The notes under the pieces: model-generated
Database searches by the model: none
Told to the model about the DNA's origin: nothing
Seen by the model: only the letters and a program-made list of their open reading frames with translations
Shown: positions 26,432 through 35,155 of the stretch, one piece after another
Numbering within the stretch: position 1 is the stretch's first letter
Layout: each line of letters starts with the position of its first letter
Position numbers and translations under genes: made by a program
Source: JAWXBK01 sp034439975
GTDB lineage: Bacteria > Pseudomonadota > Alphaproteobacteria > Dongiales > Dongiaceae
Length of the DNA stretch: 64,000 bases
Direction: 5' to 3'
NCBI GenBank assembly: GCA_034439975.1
Contig: JAWXBK010000064.1
Coordinates: forward strand, 11,132-75,131

Positions 26432-27184
26432 ATGCCGGACTCCAAGGCCGCACCCGATAAAGACAAGCCGGCCGGTCAGGCCTACCGGCGCGTCCTCCTG
26501 AAAATTTCCGGCGAGGCCCTGATGGGGTCGGGCGAATTCGGGCTCGATCCCGATACCGTCAATCGCGTCGCGACCGAAGTCGCTGCGGTCAACCGGCTCG
26601 GCATCGAAGTCTGTCTGGTGATCGGCGGCGGCAACATTTTCCGTGGCGTCGCCGGGGCCGCCCAGGGCATGCAGCGCGCCAGCGCAGATTATATGGGCAT
26701 GTTGGCGACCGTCATTAACGCGCTCGCTATGCAGAACGCGCTCGAACAGGCCAGCATCCCGACCCGCGTTCTTTCTGCCATTCCGATGGCGACGGTCTGC
26801 GAGCCCTATATCCGACGCCGTGCCATCCGCCATCTCGAGAAGGGCCGCATCGTCATCTTCGCAGCCGGCACCGGCAATCCGTTTTTCACCACCGATACCG
26901 CGGCGGCTTTGCGCGCCTCGGAGATGGGCTGCGATGCGTTGCTCAAGGGCACCAAGGTCGACGGCGTTTACAGCGCCGATCCGACGCGCAATCCCGATGC
27001 CCAGCGCTATGACCGGCTGACCTATCTCGAGGTGCTGTCGCGCGACCTCAAGGTCATGGACGCAACGGCCATAAGCCTGGCACGGGAAAGCCACATTCCC
27101 ATCGTTGTATTCTCGATCAGTCAAAGCGGGGCCTTCGCCGACGTCATGGCGGGGAATGGTCGCTTCACGGTTATCTCGGACTAA
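26432..27184 (+). CDS. pyrH: UMP kinase
   Basis: This enzyme phosphorylates UMP to UDP in pyrimidine synthesis and is a hexamer of the amino-acid-kinase fold. The 250-aa protein shows LLKISGEALMG, VIGGGNIFRG, the FTTDTAAALRA region and LLKGTKVDGVYSADP. The first residues (PDSKAAPDKDKPAG) form a charged extension before the fold, so a slightly later start cannot be excluded. It leads the cluster pyrH-frr-uppS-cdsA-dxr. Confidence 0.95.
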   Translation: MPDSKAAPDKDKPAGQAYRRVLLKISGEALMGSGEFGLDPDTVNRVATEVAAVNRLGIEVCLVIGGGNIFRGVAGAAQGMQRASADYMGMLATVINALAMQNALEQASIPTRVLSAIPMATVCEPYIRRRAIRHLEKGRIVIFAAGTGNPFFTTDTAAALRASEMGCDALLKGTKVDGVYSADPTRNPDAQRYDRLTYLEVLSRDLKVMDATAISLARESHIPIVVFSISQSGAFADVMAGNGRFTVISD

Positions 27185-27205
27185 GGAGGGGTGGGGAGCA
27201 TCGTC

Positions 27206-27763
27206 ATGCCAGCGTTCGACATCAAAGATATGCAGCGTCGGATGGACGGCGCTCTGGAGGCGCTGGGCCGCGAGTTCGGCGGCCTGCGCACGGGTCGCGC
27301 CTCGGCGCATCTGCTCGATCCGATCACGGTCAGTGCCTATGGCAGCGAGATGCCGCTGACCCAGGTCGGTACCGTCAACGTGCCGGAACCGCGCATGATC
27401 ACCGTCCAGGTCTGGGATCGCGGCCTTGTGATCTCGGTACAGAAGGCGATCCGCGAAGCCGGACTCGGGCTCAATCCGACCGCCGACGGCCAGCTCGTGC
27501 GTGTGCCGATTCCGGAACTGAGCGAGGATCGCCGCCGCGAACTCAGCAAGATCGCGCACAAGTATGCCGAACAGGCCCGCATTGCCGTGCGCAACGTGCG
27601 ACGCGATGCGATGGAACAACTGAAGAAGATGGAGAAGGACGGCAAGATCTCCGAGGATGAGCAGCGCCATCAGGCCGACCTGGTGCAGAAGGCGACCGAC
27701 GAACATGTGAAGAAGGTCGACGACACGCTCGCCAAAAAAGAACAGGAGATCATGCAGGTCTGA
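27206..27763 (+). CDS. frr: Ribosome recycling factor
   Basis: With EF-G this protein splits post-termination ribosomes. The 185-aa length is exact for the family. It begins MPAFDIKDMQRRM, and has GLRTGRASAHLLD and the C-terminal coiled-coil arm with RRDAMEQLKKMEKDGKISED. I chose the ATG at 27206 with GGGGAG upstream; a GTG at 27191 lies only one base from an AAGGAGG and is too close. The stop overlaps the uppS ATG by one base. Confidence 0.95.
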   Translation: MPAFDIKDMQRRMDGALEALGREFGGLRTGRASAHLLDPITVSAYGSEMPLTQVGTVNVPEPRMITVQVWDRGLVISVQKAIREAGLGLNPTADGQLVRVPIPELSEDRRRELSKIAHKYAEQARIAVRNVRRDAMEQLKKMEKDGKISEDEQRHQADLVQKATDEHVKKVDDTLAKKEQEIMQV

Positions 27764-28491
27764 TGGAGCCGCTGCGCAAATCCGAGTCGCCGCCGCCGCC
27801 GACCCATGTCGCTATCATCATGGACGGCAACGGGCGCTGGGCGAAGGCGCGCGGGCTGCCGCGCGCGGCCGGCCATCATCGCGGCGCCGAAGCGGCGCGG
27901 CGTGCGGTGGTCGGTGCGGCCGAGCTCGGCATCGGTTATCTGACCCTGTTCAGCTTCTCGTCGGAGAACTGGAATCGGCCGCCGGCCGAGATCGACGATC
28001 TGATGGCCCTGCTGCGGCTCTATCTGCGCAAGGAGCTCCGAACGCTCCAGGAATCCGATGTGCGCCTCAAGGTCATCGGCGATCGCGAGCGGCTCGACCG
28101 CGAGATCGTCGCGCTCATCGAACAGGCGGAACGGGAAACCGCATCGAATCGCGGACTGACCGTCGTCATTGCGCTCTCATACGGTGCGCGCGCCGAGATC
28201 GCGGGTGCCGCGCGCCGCATCGCCGAAGATGTTCGCGCCGGACGGCTCGCACCCGAGGCCGTCGACGAGAACGTATTCGCGTCGCGTTTATTGACCACCG
28301 GGATTCCGGATCCCGATCTGATCATCCGCACCAGCGGCGAAAAGCGGATCAGCAATTTCCTGCTCTGGCAGGGCGCGTATGCCGAACTGGTCTTCCTCGA
28401 CCGGTTCTGGCCCGATTTCACCAAGGACGATCTCGAGCATGCCCTGCGCGAGTATCACGGCCGTGAGCGTCGATACGGTGCCAGCGGCTGA
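27763..28491 (+). CDS. uppS: Di-trans,poly-cis-undecaprenyl diphosphate synthase
   Basis: This cis-prenyltransferase makes the C55 lipid carrier for peptidoglycan and other surface glycans. The 242-aa protein has the catalytic Asp 21 in IIMDGNGRW, LFSFSSENWNRP and IRTSGEKRISNFLLWQ. The start overlaps the frr stop. The N-terminal proline-rich stretch (SPPPPTH) is a short extension. The 3' end overlaps cdsA. Confidence 0.96.
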   Translation: MEPLRKSESPPPPTHVAIIMDGNGRWAKARGLPRAAGHHRGAEAARRAVVGAAELGIGYLTLFSFSSENWNRPPAEIDDLMALLRLYLRKELRTLQESDVRLKVIGDRERLDREIVALIEQAERETASNRGLTVVIALSYGARAEIAGAARRIAEDVRAGRLAPEAVDENVFASRLLTTGIPDPDLIIRTSGEKRISNFLLWQGAYAELVFLDRFWPDFTKDDLEHALREYHGRERRYGASG

Positions 28492-29296
28492 TCCCTCGGC
28501 CTTGTCGCGGCGTCTGATTGCCGCGGCGGTGCTGATGCCGGTGGCGCTGGGTCTCGCCTGGGCGGGCGGCTTGCTATGGGCCATCGCTATCGCGGGCCTT
28601 GCGGCGCTCGCGCTCTGGGAATGGCAGCGCATGACCATCCCCGATGGCTGGATCACGACGATCCTCGCGCCGCTGATCGCGGCGGGCGGTTGTCTGGCGC
28701 TGATCATCGAAGGCAGCGGTGCCGCGTTGCTGGTCGTCGCAATCTCAGCGATCGCCAGTGTGGCGGTTGCCACTCGAAATGCGGCGCTCGGGCGACGCCT
28801 GCTGCTCGGTGCCGGGGTGATCTATATCGGTCTCGGAGCCTTGGCTCTCGTGTTGCTGCGGCTGATGCCGGAAGCCGGATTTGCGGCGCTGGTCTGGTTA
28901 CTGGTCAGCGTCTGGGCCTCGGATTCGGGCGCCTACGCAGCCGGCAAGCTGATCGGCGGCCCGCGCCTCGCGCCACGGATCAGTCCGAACAAGACCTGGG
29001 CGGGGCTCGGCGGCGCGATGGCGGCGCCGGCCGTCATGGGCATGCTGTTCGGCCTGTTCTGGCCGGGTGCGCCGGCGGTCGGCCTCCTCGGGCTGATCGG
29101 GCTCGGCATCGGGCTGTTCGGGCAGGCGGGCGACCTCGTTGAATCGGCGGTAAAGCGCCATGTCGGCGTCAAAGACAGCGGCTGGCTCGTTCCAGGCCAT
29201 GGCGGCGTCCTCGACCGGATCGATGCCCTGCTGGCGGCTGCCCTTTTTGTGGGGGCCCTTTATGTCTCGGGCGGGAACGGGCTCGCATGGTCGTAG
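28463..29296 (+). CDS. cdsA: Phosphatidate cytidylyltransferase
   Basis: This membrane enzyme makes CDP-diacylglycerol for phospholipids. The polytopic protein (about 277 aa) carries the full CDS signature near its C-terminus: SAVKRHVGVKDSGW followed by PGHGGVLDRID. I place the start at the GTG at 28463, overlapping uppS by 29 nt; a GTG at 28478 is also possible. The open frame before that is inside uppS. It overlaps dxr by 10 nt. Confidence 0.93.
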   Translation: MSVDTVPAADPSALSRRLIAAAVLMPVALGLAWAGGLLWAIAIAGLAALALWEWQRMTIPDGWITTILAPLIAAGGCLALIIEGSGAALLVVAISAIASVAVATRNAALGRRLLLGAGVIYIGLGALALVLLRLMPEAGFAALVWLLVSVWASDSGAYAAGKLIGGPRLAPRISPNKTWAGLGGAMAAPAVMGMLFGLFWPGAPAVGLLGLIGLGIGLFGQAGDLVESAVKRHVGVKDSGWLVPGHGGVLDRIDALLAAALFVGALYVSGGNGLAWS

Positions 29297-30489
29297 TCCA
29301 GGCACCGCTTCCGAAACGGCCGCCCGATGTTCGAAGCATCTCTATTTTTGGCGCGACCGGCTCGGTCGGTGCCAACACTGTCGATCTGATCCGTCGCGAC
29401 CCCAAGCGCTACGAGGTCGTAGCCCTTACCGCGCGCAGCAATGTCGCCGCGCTCGCCAGGATGGCGCGAGAGGTCGGCGCGCAGCTTGCCGTGGTCGCCG
29501 ATCCTGGCGCCTATGCCGCGCTCAAGGAGGCGCTGGCAGGCAGCGGGATCGAAGCCGCAGCCGGCCCGGATGCCCTCGTGGAAGCCGCCGCGCGGCCGGC
29601 CGACTGGATGATGGCGGCGATCGTCGGGGCGGCGGGCTTGCGCCCCACGCTCGAGGCGATCCGGCAGGGCGGCATCGTCGCGCTCGCGAACAAGGAGTGC
29701 CTGGTGTGCGCCGGCGATCTGGTGATGGGCGAGGTGGCGCGGAATAATACACAGCTTCTGCCCGTGGATTCCGAGCATAGCGCAGTATTTCAGGTGCTCG
29801 ACACCAGGCGGCGCGACGCGATCGAGAAGATCATCCTAACCGCGTCAGGCGGGCCGTTCCGCACTATGGATCTCGAAAGCATGAGCCGGGTCACCCCGGC
29901 GGAAGCCGTTGCACACCCCAACTGGCGGATGGGCGCCAAGATCTCGGTCGATTCTGCGACCATGATGAACAAGGGCCTTGAGCTGATCGAGGCGCGCCAT
30001 CTGTTCGACCTACCCTCTGAACGGATCGAGGTGCTGGTGCACCCGCAATCCGTGGTCCACAGCCTGGTCAGCTACATCGACGGGTCGGTGCTGGCCCAGC
30101 TCGGCACCCCGGACATGCGGACCCCCATCGCCTATGCACTGGGCTGGCCGCATCGGATCGCCGCACCTTCGGCACGTCTGGACCTCGCGCGGATCGGGAA
30201 CCTTACGTTTGAACCACCTGATTTTGCTAGATTCCCGTCTCTCGCCTTGGCCCGGGACGCGCTACGTCAGGGGGGCGGGGCGACGACCGTTCTGAATGCT
30301 GCCAACGAGGTCGCGGTGGCGGCCTTCCTTGACGAACGGATCCGCTTTACCGACATCTGCCGGGTCGTTGAGACCTGCCTCGAGCATGCGCCGACCCGCT
30401 CTCCATCAACGCTGGCCGAGGTCGACGACATCGACCAGTCTGCGCGCGAGCTGGCTTGGGCTGCGATCGGCCGCCGATCGGGCCATTGA
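29287..30489 (+). CDS. dxr: 1-deoxy-D-xylulose-5-phosphate reductoisomerase
   Basis: This is the second enzyme of the MEP isoprenoid pathway; it makes 2-C-methyl-D-erythritol 4-phosphate with NADPH. The 400-aa protein has the nucleotide loop FGATGSVGANTVDL, ANKECLVCAG, PVDSEHSAVFQ (metal site) and NWRMGAKISVDSATMMNKG. The start overlaps cdsA. It supplies precursors for the UppS product encoded two genes upstream. Confidence 0.97.
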   Translation: MVVVQAPLPKRPPDVRSISIFGATGSVGANTVDLIRRDPKRYEVVALTARSNVAALARMAREVGAQLAVVADPGAYAALKEALAGSGIEAAAGPDALVEAAARPADWMMAAIVGAAGLRPTLEAIRQGGIVALANKECLVCAGDLVMGEVARNNTQLLPVDSEHSAVFQVLDTRRRDAIEKIILTASGGPFRTMDLESMSRVTPAEAVAHPNWRMGAKISVDSATMMNKGLELIEARHLFDLPSERIEVLVHPQSVVHSLVSYIDGSVLAQLGTPDMRTPIAYALGWPHRIAAPSARLDLARIGNLTFEPPDFARFPSLALARDALRQGGGATTVLNAANEVAVAAFLDERIRFTDICRVVETCLEHAPTRSPSTLAEVDDIDQSARELAWAAIGRRSGH

Positions 30490-30522
30490 TGAATCGCGGC
30501 ATATGCGGCAAACCCTGTATCC

Positions 30523-30545
30523 GGGGAGCGGCCTCGCCGTTCCCC
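30523..30545 (+). other. Hairpin in the dxr-rseP spacer
   Basis: A 10-bp stem, GGGGAGCGGC with GCCGTTCCCC (one G-T pair), closes a 3-nt loop CTC. No T-run follows. It lies in the only sizeable gap (79 bp) between dxr and rseP and could separate two transcription units or act in RNA processing. Confidence 0.4.
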
Positions 30546-30568
30546 CAACATGATTGGCGTAACGCACG

Positions 30569-31699
30569 ATGATCGAGTTTTTCACCCAGGCCCCTATCTA
30601 TGTGCTGGCCTTCCTCGCCGTAATCACGGTCGTGGTCTTCGTCCACGAGCTGGGGCATTTCATGGTTGCCCGGGCGGTCGGCGTCCGGGTCGAGGTGTTT
30701 TCGATCGGCTTCGGCAAGGAGCTGTTCGGATTCAACGACCGGCGCGGCACCCGTTGGAAATTCGGCCTGCTCCCGCTTGGCGGTTACGTAAAAATGTTCG
30801 GCGAAAGCGACGATACGGTTCAGCCGGACGGTACCACCCGACCGTTGACCGAGACCGAGCGCGCGGGTTCGTTTGCCCATAAGTCGCTCGCACGGCGCAG
30901 TGCCGTCGTGGTCGCGGGGCCGGTCGCTAATTACATCTTCGCTATTCTCGTTCTCGGCATTCTTTATCTGTCTTATGGGCAACCGTTCACGGCACCGGTT
31001 GTCGGCGAAGTGCAGGCCGATTCGGTTGCCGCCGAAATCGGGCTGCAGACCGGCGACCGGATCGTCGCCATCGATGGTAATGCGGTCGAGAGCTTCCAGG
31101 ACGTTGCCGAAACCGTGCAGTTTGGACTCGGCGTGCCGCTCGAACTGACGATCGAGCGCGATGGCGAATCGCAAACGATTCCCGCGGTACCGAGCGTCGT
31201 CGAGATTACCGATAATTTCGGTAATGTTCACCGCGTCGGACGTTTGGGCATCGGCCCTGCGGGGGAAACAGAAACGCGCACGTTCGGACCGCTTGCTGCG
31301 TTTGGTGCGGCAACCGCCGAGAGCTGGAACACATCGGGACGAATTCTGGAATCGTTGTGGCAGATCATAGAAGGTACGAGATCGGCTGACGAACTGGGCG
31401 GCGTGATTCGCATCGGAAAGATGGCCGGCGATATCGCGAAGGAAGGGATTGTGCAGCTGATCGGCTTCGCGGCATTTATCTCGATCATGCTCGGCTTGTT
31501 CAATCTGTTTCCGATCCCTATGCTTGATGGCGGCCATCTTGCATTCTACGCCTATGAGGCGGTACGGGGGCGGCCGATGGCCATCCGGGCCCAGGAATGG
31601 GCTTTCCGGGTCGGCTTGGTTTTCCTCGTCGGGCTTACGCTCTTCGCAATCAGAAACGATCTTAAGCTCTTCGATTTTTTCAAGAATCTGCTAACCTAA
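30569..31699 (+). CDS. rseP: RIP metalloprotease RseP (site-2 protease)
   Basis: This intramembrane zinc protease cleaves anti-sigma factors and leftover signal peptides. The 376-aa protein has HELGH at residues 26-30 in the first helix, one PDZ domain in the periplasmic part (about residues 125-200) and the third zinc ligand region PMLDGGHL. Many alphaproteobacterial members have one clear PDZ domain, as here. bamA follows after 25 nt. Confidence 0.95.
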   Translation: MIEFFTQAPIYVLAFLAVITVVVFVHELGHFMVARAVGVRVEVFSIGFGKELFGFNDRRGTRWKFGLLPLGGYVKMFGESDDTVQPDGTTRPLTETERAGSFAHKSLARRSAVVVAGPVANYIFAILVLGILYLSYGQPFTAPVVGEVQADSVAAEIGLQTGDRIVAIDGNAVESFQDVAETVQFGLGVPLELTIERDGESQTIPAVPSVVEITDNFGNVHRVGRLGIGPAGETETRTFGPLAAFGAATAESWNTSGRILESLWQIIEGTRSADELGGVIRIGKMAGDIAKEGIVQLIGFAAFISIMLGLFNLFPIPMLDGGHLAFYAYEAVRGRPMAIRAQEWAFRVGLVFLVGLTLFAIRNDLKLFDFFKNLLT

Positions 31700-31724
31700 C
31701 CGCGGTTCGACAGGGGGGCCCGGA

Positions 31725-34010
31725 GTGCGATTTGTTTTAGCTATCCTGGTACTGGTTACCGGGCTGGTCGTAGCCAGCGCGAGCCGCGCACAAGAATTCG
31801 TATTCGACGGTGCCCCCATCGCCGATATCGAAGTCGTGGGCAATCAGCGCATCGAAGCGGAGACCATCCGCTCTTATATGCAGCTTGGCCCGAACGACCG
31901 GTTCGAACCGGCGGCGATCGATCGCGCCTTCAAGTCGGTGTTCGGGACCGGGCTGTTCGCCGACGTCGCCTTCGACCGGCGGGGAAACGTCCTGATTGTC
32001 GAGGTCGTCGAGAACCCGGTCATCAACCGACTGGTGTTCGAAGGCAACGACGATATCGATGACGAGATTCTGCAGCAGGAAATCCAGCTTCGCCCCCGTA
32101 TCGTCTATACCCAGACGCGCGTACAGAGTGACACGCAGCGCATCATCGACATCTATCGCCGGTCCGGCCGGTACAACGTCACCGTCGAACCCAAGATCAT
32201 CAAGCTCGACCAAAACCGCGTCGACCTGATCTTCGAAATCGACGAGAACGAGACGACGCTGGTCGAGCGAATCGATTTCGTCGGAAACGAGGCCTTCAGC
32301 GACGGCTCGCTGCGTAGCGAATTGCTGACCAAGGAAGCTGCATTCTGGCGGTTCCTCTCGACATCCGACGTCTACGATCCGGATCGTCTGGCGGTCGACC
32401 AGGAAGCGCTGCGCCGGTACTACAACGAAGAGGGCTACGCCGACTTCCGTGTGGTCTCCGCCGTCGCCGAACTTTCGCCCGATCAGACCGCGTTCTTCAT
32501 CACCTTCACGGTCGAGGAAGGCGTTCTCTATCACATCGGCACGGTCGAAATCATCTCGACATTGCCCGATCTCGATCCGGAAGAGCTTTATGGCGAGCTC
32601 GAAGTCGACGAGGGCGATCAGTTCGATATTTCGGCGATCGACAAGTCGGTTGAGAACCTGGTCGACACCATCGGCACGCTTGGCTATGCATTCGTCGATG
32701 TGCGCCCGCGCTACGATCGCGATCCGGAGAACGGCGTCATCAATCTGCTCTTCGAGATACAGGAAGGTCCGCGGGTATTCGTTGATCGGATCGAGATCAT
32801 CGGCAACGTCCGCACGCTCGACAAGGTAATCCGACGCGAGTTCCGCCTCATCGAAGGCGATCCATTCAATGCCGCCAAGCTCGAGCGCACGCAGCAACGC
32901 ATTCAGAATCTCGGGTATTTCAGTTTCGTCCGGATTGAGCCGGTTCCCACCGCCGATGCGGACAAGGTACGGATCGAGGTCGAGGTCGAAGAGCAATCGA
33001 CCGGCGAGTTGACCTTCGGTATCGGCTTCTCGACCTCGGAAGGACCGCTCGGGCAAATTGGTTTGCGAGAACGCAACCTCCTGGGTCGTGGCCAGGATCT
33101 TCGCTTCGACATCAGCCTCTCGGGCCGGCGCTCGCAGATCAACCTGGCATTCACGGACCCGTACTTTCAGGATCTTCCGCTGGCGGCCGGTTTCGACGTC
33201 TACCGCGTCGAAACCGACCGCGATGAAAGTTCGTTCAACGAAGAGCGGATCGGCCTCGGCTTGCGTGCCGGATACGAGCTCACCGAGTACACACGCCAGG
33301 CCTGGCGCTACACGCTCGAACACTCCGACGTGTTCGATGTGGCCAACAATGCGTCCCAGGTCATTCAGCAGCAGGCGGGTACCTCGCTCACATCCGCAGT
33401 TACGCACACGATCACTTACGATCGCCGCGATAACCGCGTATTCCCGCATGAAGGCCATTATCTGAGCATATCGTCCGAACTGGCCGGCCTCGGCGGCGAT
33501 ATCCGCTATGTTTCCACCACGGTCGCCGCGGGTTATTACATCCCCTTTGGCGATGCCGTGACGCTTGAATTGACGGCGGAAGCCGGCAAGATCCAGGGTT
33601 TCGGTCAGGACGTTCGGATTATCGATGCCTACTTTGTCGGCGGTAACAATCTGCGCGGTTTCGCCGACGGTGGTATCGGGCCGCAGGACACGGCGACGGG
33701 CGACCAGTTGGGCGGCAATGTGTTCGCGCTGGGCAGTGTCCAGCTTTCCTTCCCCCTTGGCCTGCCCGAGGAGTATGGTATTGGTGGCCGGGTCTTCACT
33801 GATTTCGGCACCCTGACCGATACCGACGCGCAATGCACCGGAGTCGGTTGCAACATCGAGGATTCGGGCAGCATTCGGGCTTCGGTCGGCGCCGGTATTA
33901 CGTGGAATTCGTTCCTCGGGCCGATCGCGGTCGACTTGGCTTGGCCGATTGCGCAGGAAGACTATGACGAAGTCGAGTTTTTCCGTTTCAGCGTCGGTGC
34001 CCGGTTCTAA
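31725..34010 (+). CDS. bamA: Outer membrane protein assembly factor BamA
   Basis: This is the core of the BAM complex that inserts beta-barrels into the outer membrane. The 761-aa protein has a signal peptide (VLAILVLVTGLVVASASRA, then QEFVFDG), five POTRA domains (about residues 30-430) and a 16-strand barrel ending in FSVGARF with C-terminal Phe. The barrel has the family segment GGNNLRGFADGGIGP. The start is GTG at 31725 behind a CAGGGGGG SD. skp follows, as expected for a barrel-assembly cluster. Confidence 0.96.
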   Translation: MRFVLAILVLVTGLVVASASRAQEFVFDGAPIADIEVVGNQRIEAETIRSYMQLGPNDRFEPAAIDRAFKSVFGTGLFADVAFDRRGNVLIVEVVENPVINRLVFEGNDDIDDEILQQEIQLRPRIVYTQTRVQSDTQRIIDIYRRSGRYNVTVEPKIIKLDQNRVDLIFEIDENETTLVERIDFVGNEAFSDGSLRSELLTKEAAFWRFLSTSDVYDPDRLAVDQEALRRYYNEEGYADFRVVSAVAELSPDQTAFFITFTVEEGVLYHIGTVEIISTLPDLDPEELYGELEVDEGDQFDISAIDKSVENLVDTIGTLGYAFVDVRPRYDRDPENGVINLLFEIQEGPRVFVDRIEIIGNVRTLDKVIRREFRLIEGDPFNAAKLERTQQRIQNLGYFSFVRIEPVPTADADKVRIEVEVEEQSTGELTFGIGFSTSEGPLGQIGLRERNLLGRGQDLRFDISLSGRRSQINLAFTDPYFQDLPLAAGFDVYRVETDRDESSFNEERIGLGLRAGYELTEYTRQAWRYTLEHSDVFDVANNASQVIQQQAGTSLTSAVTHTITYDRRDNRVFPHEGHYLSISSELAGLGGDIRYVSTTVAAGYYIPFGDAVTLELTAEAGKIQGFGQDVRIIDAYFVGGNNLRGFADGGIGPQDTATGDQLGGNVFALGSVQLSFPLGLPEEYGIGGRVFTDFGTLTDTDAQCTGVGCNIEDSGSIRASVGAGITWNSFLGPIAVDLAWPIAQEDYDEVEFFRFSVGARF

Positions 34011-34025
34011 CCGCAAGAACGCGTC

Positions 34026-34592
34026 ATGACATTGCGCCGCTTTGTCCTGGCATCTCTGGCCGTTTTCACCCTGATCGCAACGCCGGCACAGATGCCGCGG
34101 GCGGTTGCGCAGGATGCTGCCGTCCCGGTCAGCGTTGCGGTCCTCGATCTGCCGATCATTTTGCGGGATTCGACCGCAGCGCAGGCGGTCCGCACCCAGA
34201 TCGAACAGCAGCGCCAGCGGTTCCAGTCGGAGCTGGCCCAGCAGGAGCAGGCCCTGCAGGCCGAAAGTCAGGCGCTCGAATCGCAACGCGGCACCATGAC
34301 GGCCGAGGCGATTGCGCAGAAGCAGCAGGAGATGTCCCAGAAGGTGCAGCAACTGCGCCAGCAGTCGGAGTTGCGGCGCCAGCAGCTCGAGGACGCTTTC
34401 AACGCCGCGATGGACGAGGTGCGGCAGTCGGTCATCGATATTTTGACCGAGATCGCGCAGGCGCGGGGCTACACGCTCGTGCTCAATAAATCGACGGTTC
34501 TTCTCAGCGCCAATGAGTTCGACATCACAAACGAAGTGTTGACGCAGCTGAACCAGCGGCTGCCTAGCACGCAAATTCCCGGCATTCAGTAG
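34026..34592 (+). CDS. skp: OmpH/Skp family periplasmic chaperone
   Basis: This periplasmic chaperone holds unfolded outer-membrane proteins for the BAM complex. The 188-aa protein has a signal peptide (about residues 1-28, ending near AVAQ) and a long Gln/Glu/Arg-rich coiled-coil region (about 58-125) that forms the tentacles. VLNKSTVLLSANEFDIT is the conserved C-terminal part. It directly precedes fabZ; the lpxD gene that usually lies between them is missing. Confidence 0.88.
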   Translation: MTLRRFVLASLAVFTLIATPAQMPRAVAQDAAVPVSVAVLDLPIILRDSTAAQAVRTQIEQQRQRFQSELAQQEQALQAESQALESQRGTMTAEAIAQKQQEMSQKVQQLRQQSELRRQQLEDAFNAAMDEVRQSVIDILTEIAQARGYTLVLNKSTVLLSANEFDITNEVLTQLNQRLPSTQIPGIQ

Positions 34593-34611
34593 TATCGGAG
34601 GCGGACGCAGA

Positions 34612-35103
34612 ATGTCCGACGGAACGACGCGCACGGTCGCAGACGGCCAGGAGGTAATGGGGGGCACGCGGGCGGACGTCCTGCGGATCATGGAAATGAT
34701 TCCGCATCGTTATCCGCTTCTGATGATCGACCGGATCCTTGATCTCAAGACGGATGTCAGCGCGCTGGGGCTCAAGAACGTCACGATCAATGAAGCGCAT
34801 TTCATCGGCCATTTCCCGAGCGATCCGATTATGCCGGGCGTATTGATCATCGAGGCGATGGCGCAGACCGCCGCGGTCCTGGTAGCCCATACGCTGGGTC
34901 CGGATGCCGAGGGCAAACTCGTCTATTTCATGTCGATCGACAACGCGCGTTTTCGCCGGCCCGTTGTACCGGGCGATCAACTCAAGATCCTGGTCACCAA
35001 AGAGCGCAGCCGTGGCAATGTCTGGAAATTTTCCGGCGATGCCCGGGTCGACGACAAGACCGTCGCCGAAGCCACTTTCACCGCCATGATCCGCGATCGC
35101 TGA
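34612..35103 (+). CDS. fabZ: 3-hydroxyacyl-[acyl-carrier-protein] dehydratase FabZ
   Basis: This enzyme dehydrates 3-hydroxyacyl-ACP in fatty-acid elongation. The 163-aa hotdog-fold protein has catalytic His 67 in HFIGHFPSDP and Glu 81 in IIEAMAQ, plus RYPLLMIDRI. A GGAGG SD precedes the ATG. In related genomes fabZ lies between lpxD and lpxA and shares a substrate branch point with lipid A synthesis; here the operon ends after fabZ at a strong hairpin. Confidence 0.96.
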   Translation: MSDGTTRTVADGQEVMGGTRADVLRIMEMIPHRYPLLMIDRILDLKTDVSALGLKNVTINEAHFIGHFPSDPIMPGVLIIEAMAQTAAVLVAHTLGPDAEGKLVYFMSIDNARFRRPVVPGDQLKILVTKERSRGNVWKFSGDARVDDKTVAEATFTAMIRDR

Positions 35104-35111
35104 AGGCTGTC

Positions 35112-35135
35112 GGCGCCGCCGCTGCCGGCGGCGCC
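35112..35135. terminator. Bidirectional terminator hairpin between fabZ and gltA
   Basis: A perfect 10-bp inverted repeat, GGCGCCGCCG and CGGCGGCGCC, encloses a CTGC loop and is followed by TTCATTTC on the plus strand. An outer pairing TGAAGGC / GCCTTCA is an alternative fold. It lies between the convergent fabZ and gltA stops, so it may end both transcripts. Confidence 0.65.
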
Positions 35136-35155
35136 TTCATTTCAGCGTTGGCCGT

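Noticed and set aside
31737..34691. A 984-codon open frame on the minus strand opposite bamA, skp and the start of fabZ
   Set aside because: It is in codon register with bamA and skp, so it stays open simply because those genes avoid TTA, CTA and TCA codons in this GC-rich genome. The predicted protein has no recognisable domain, and bamA on the other strand has full domain support.
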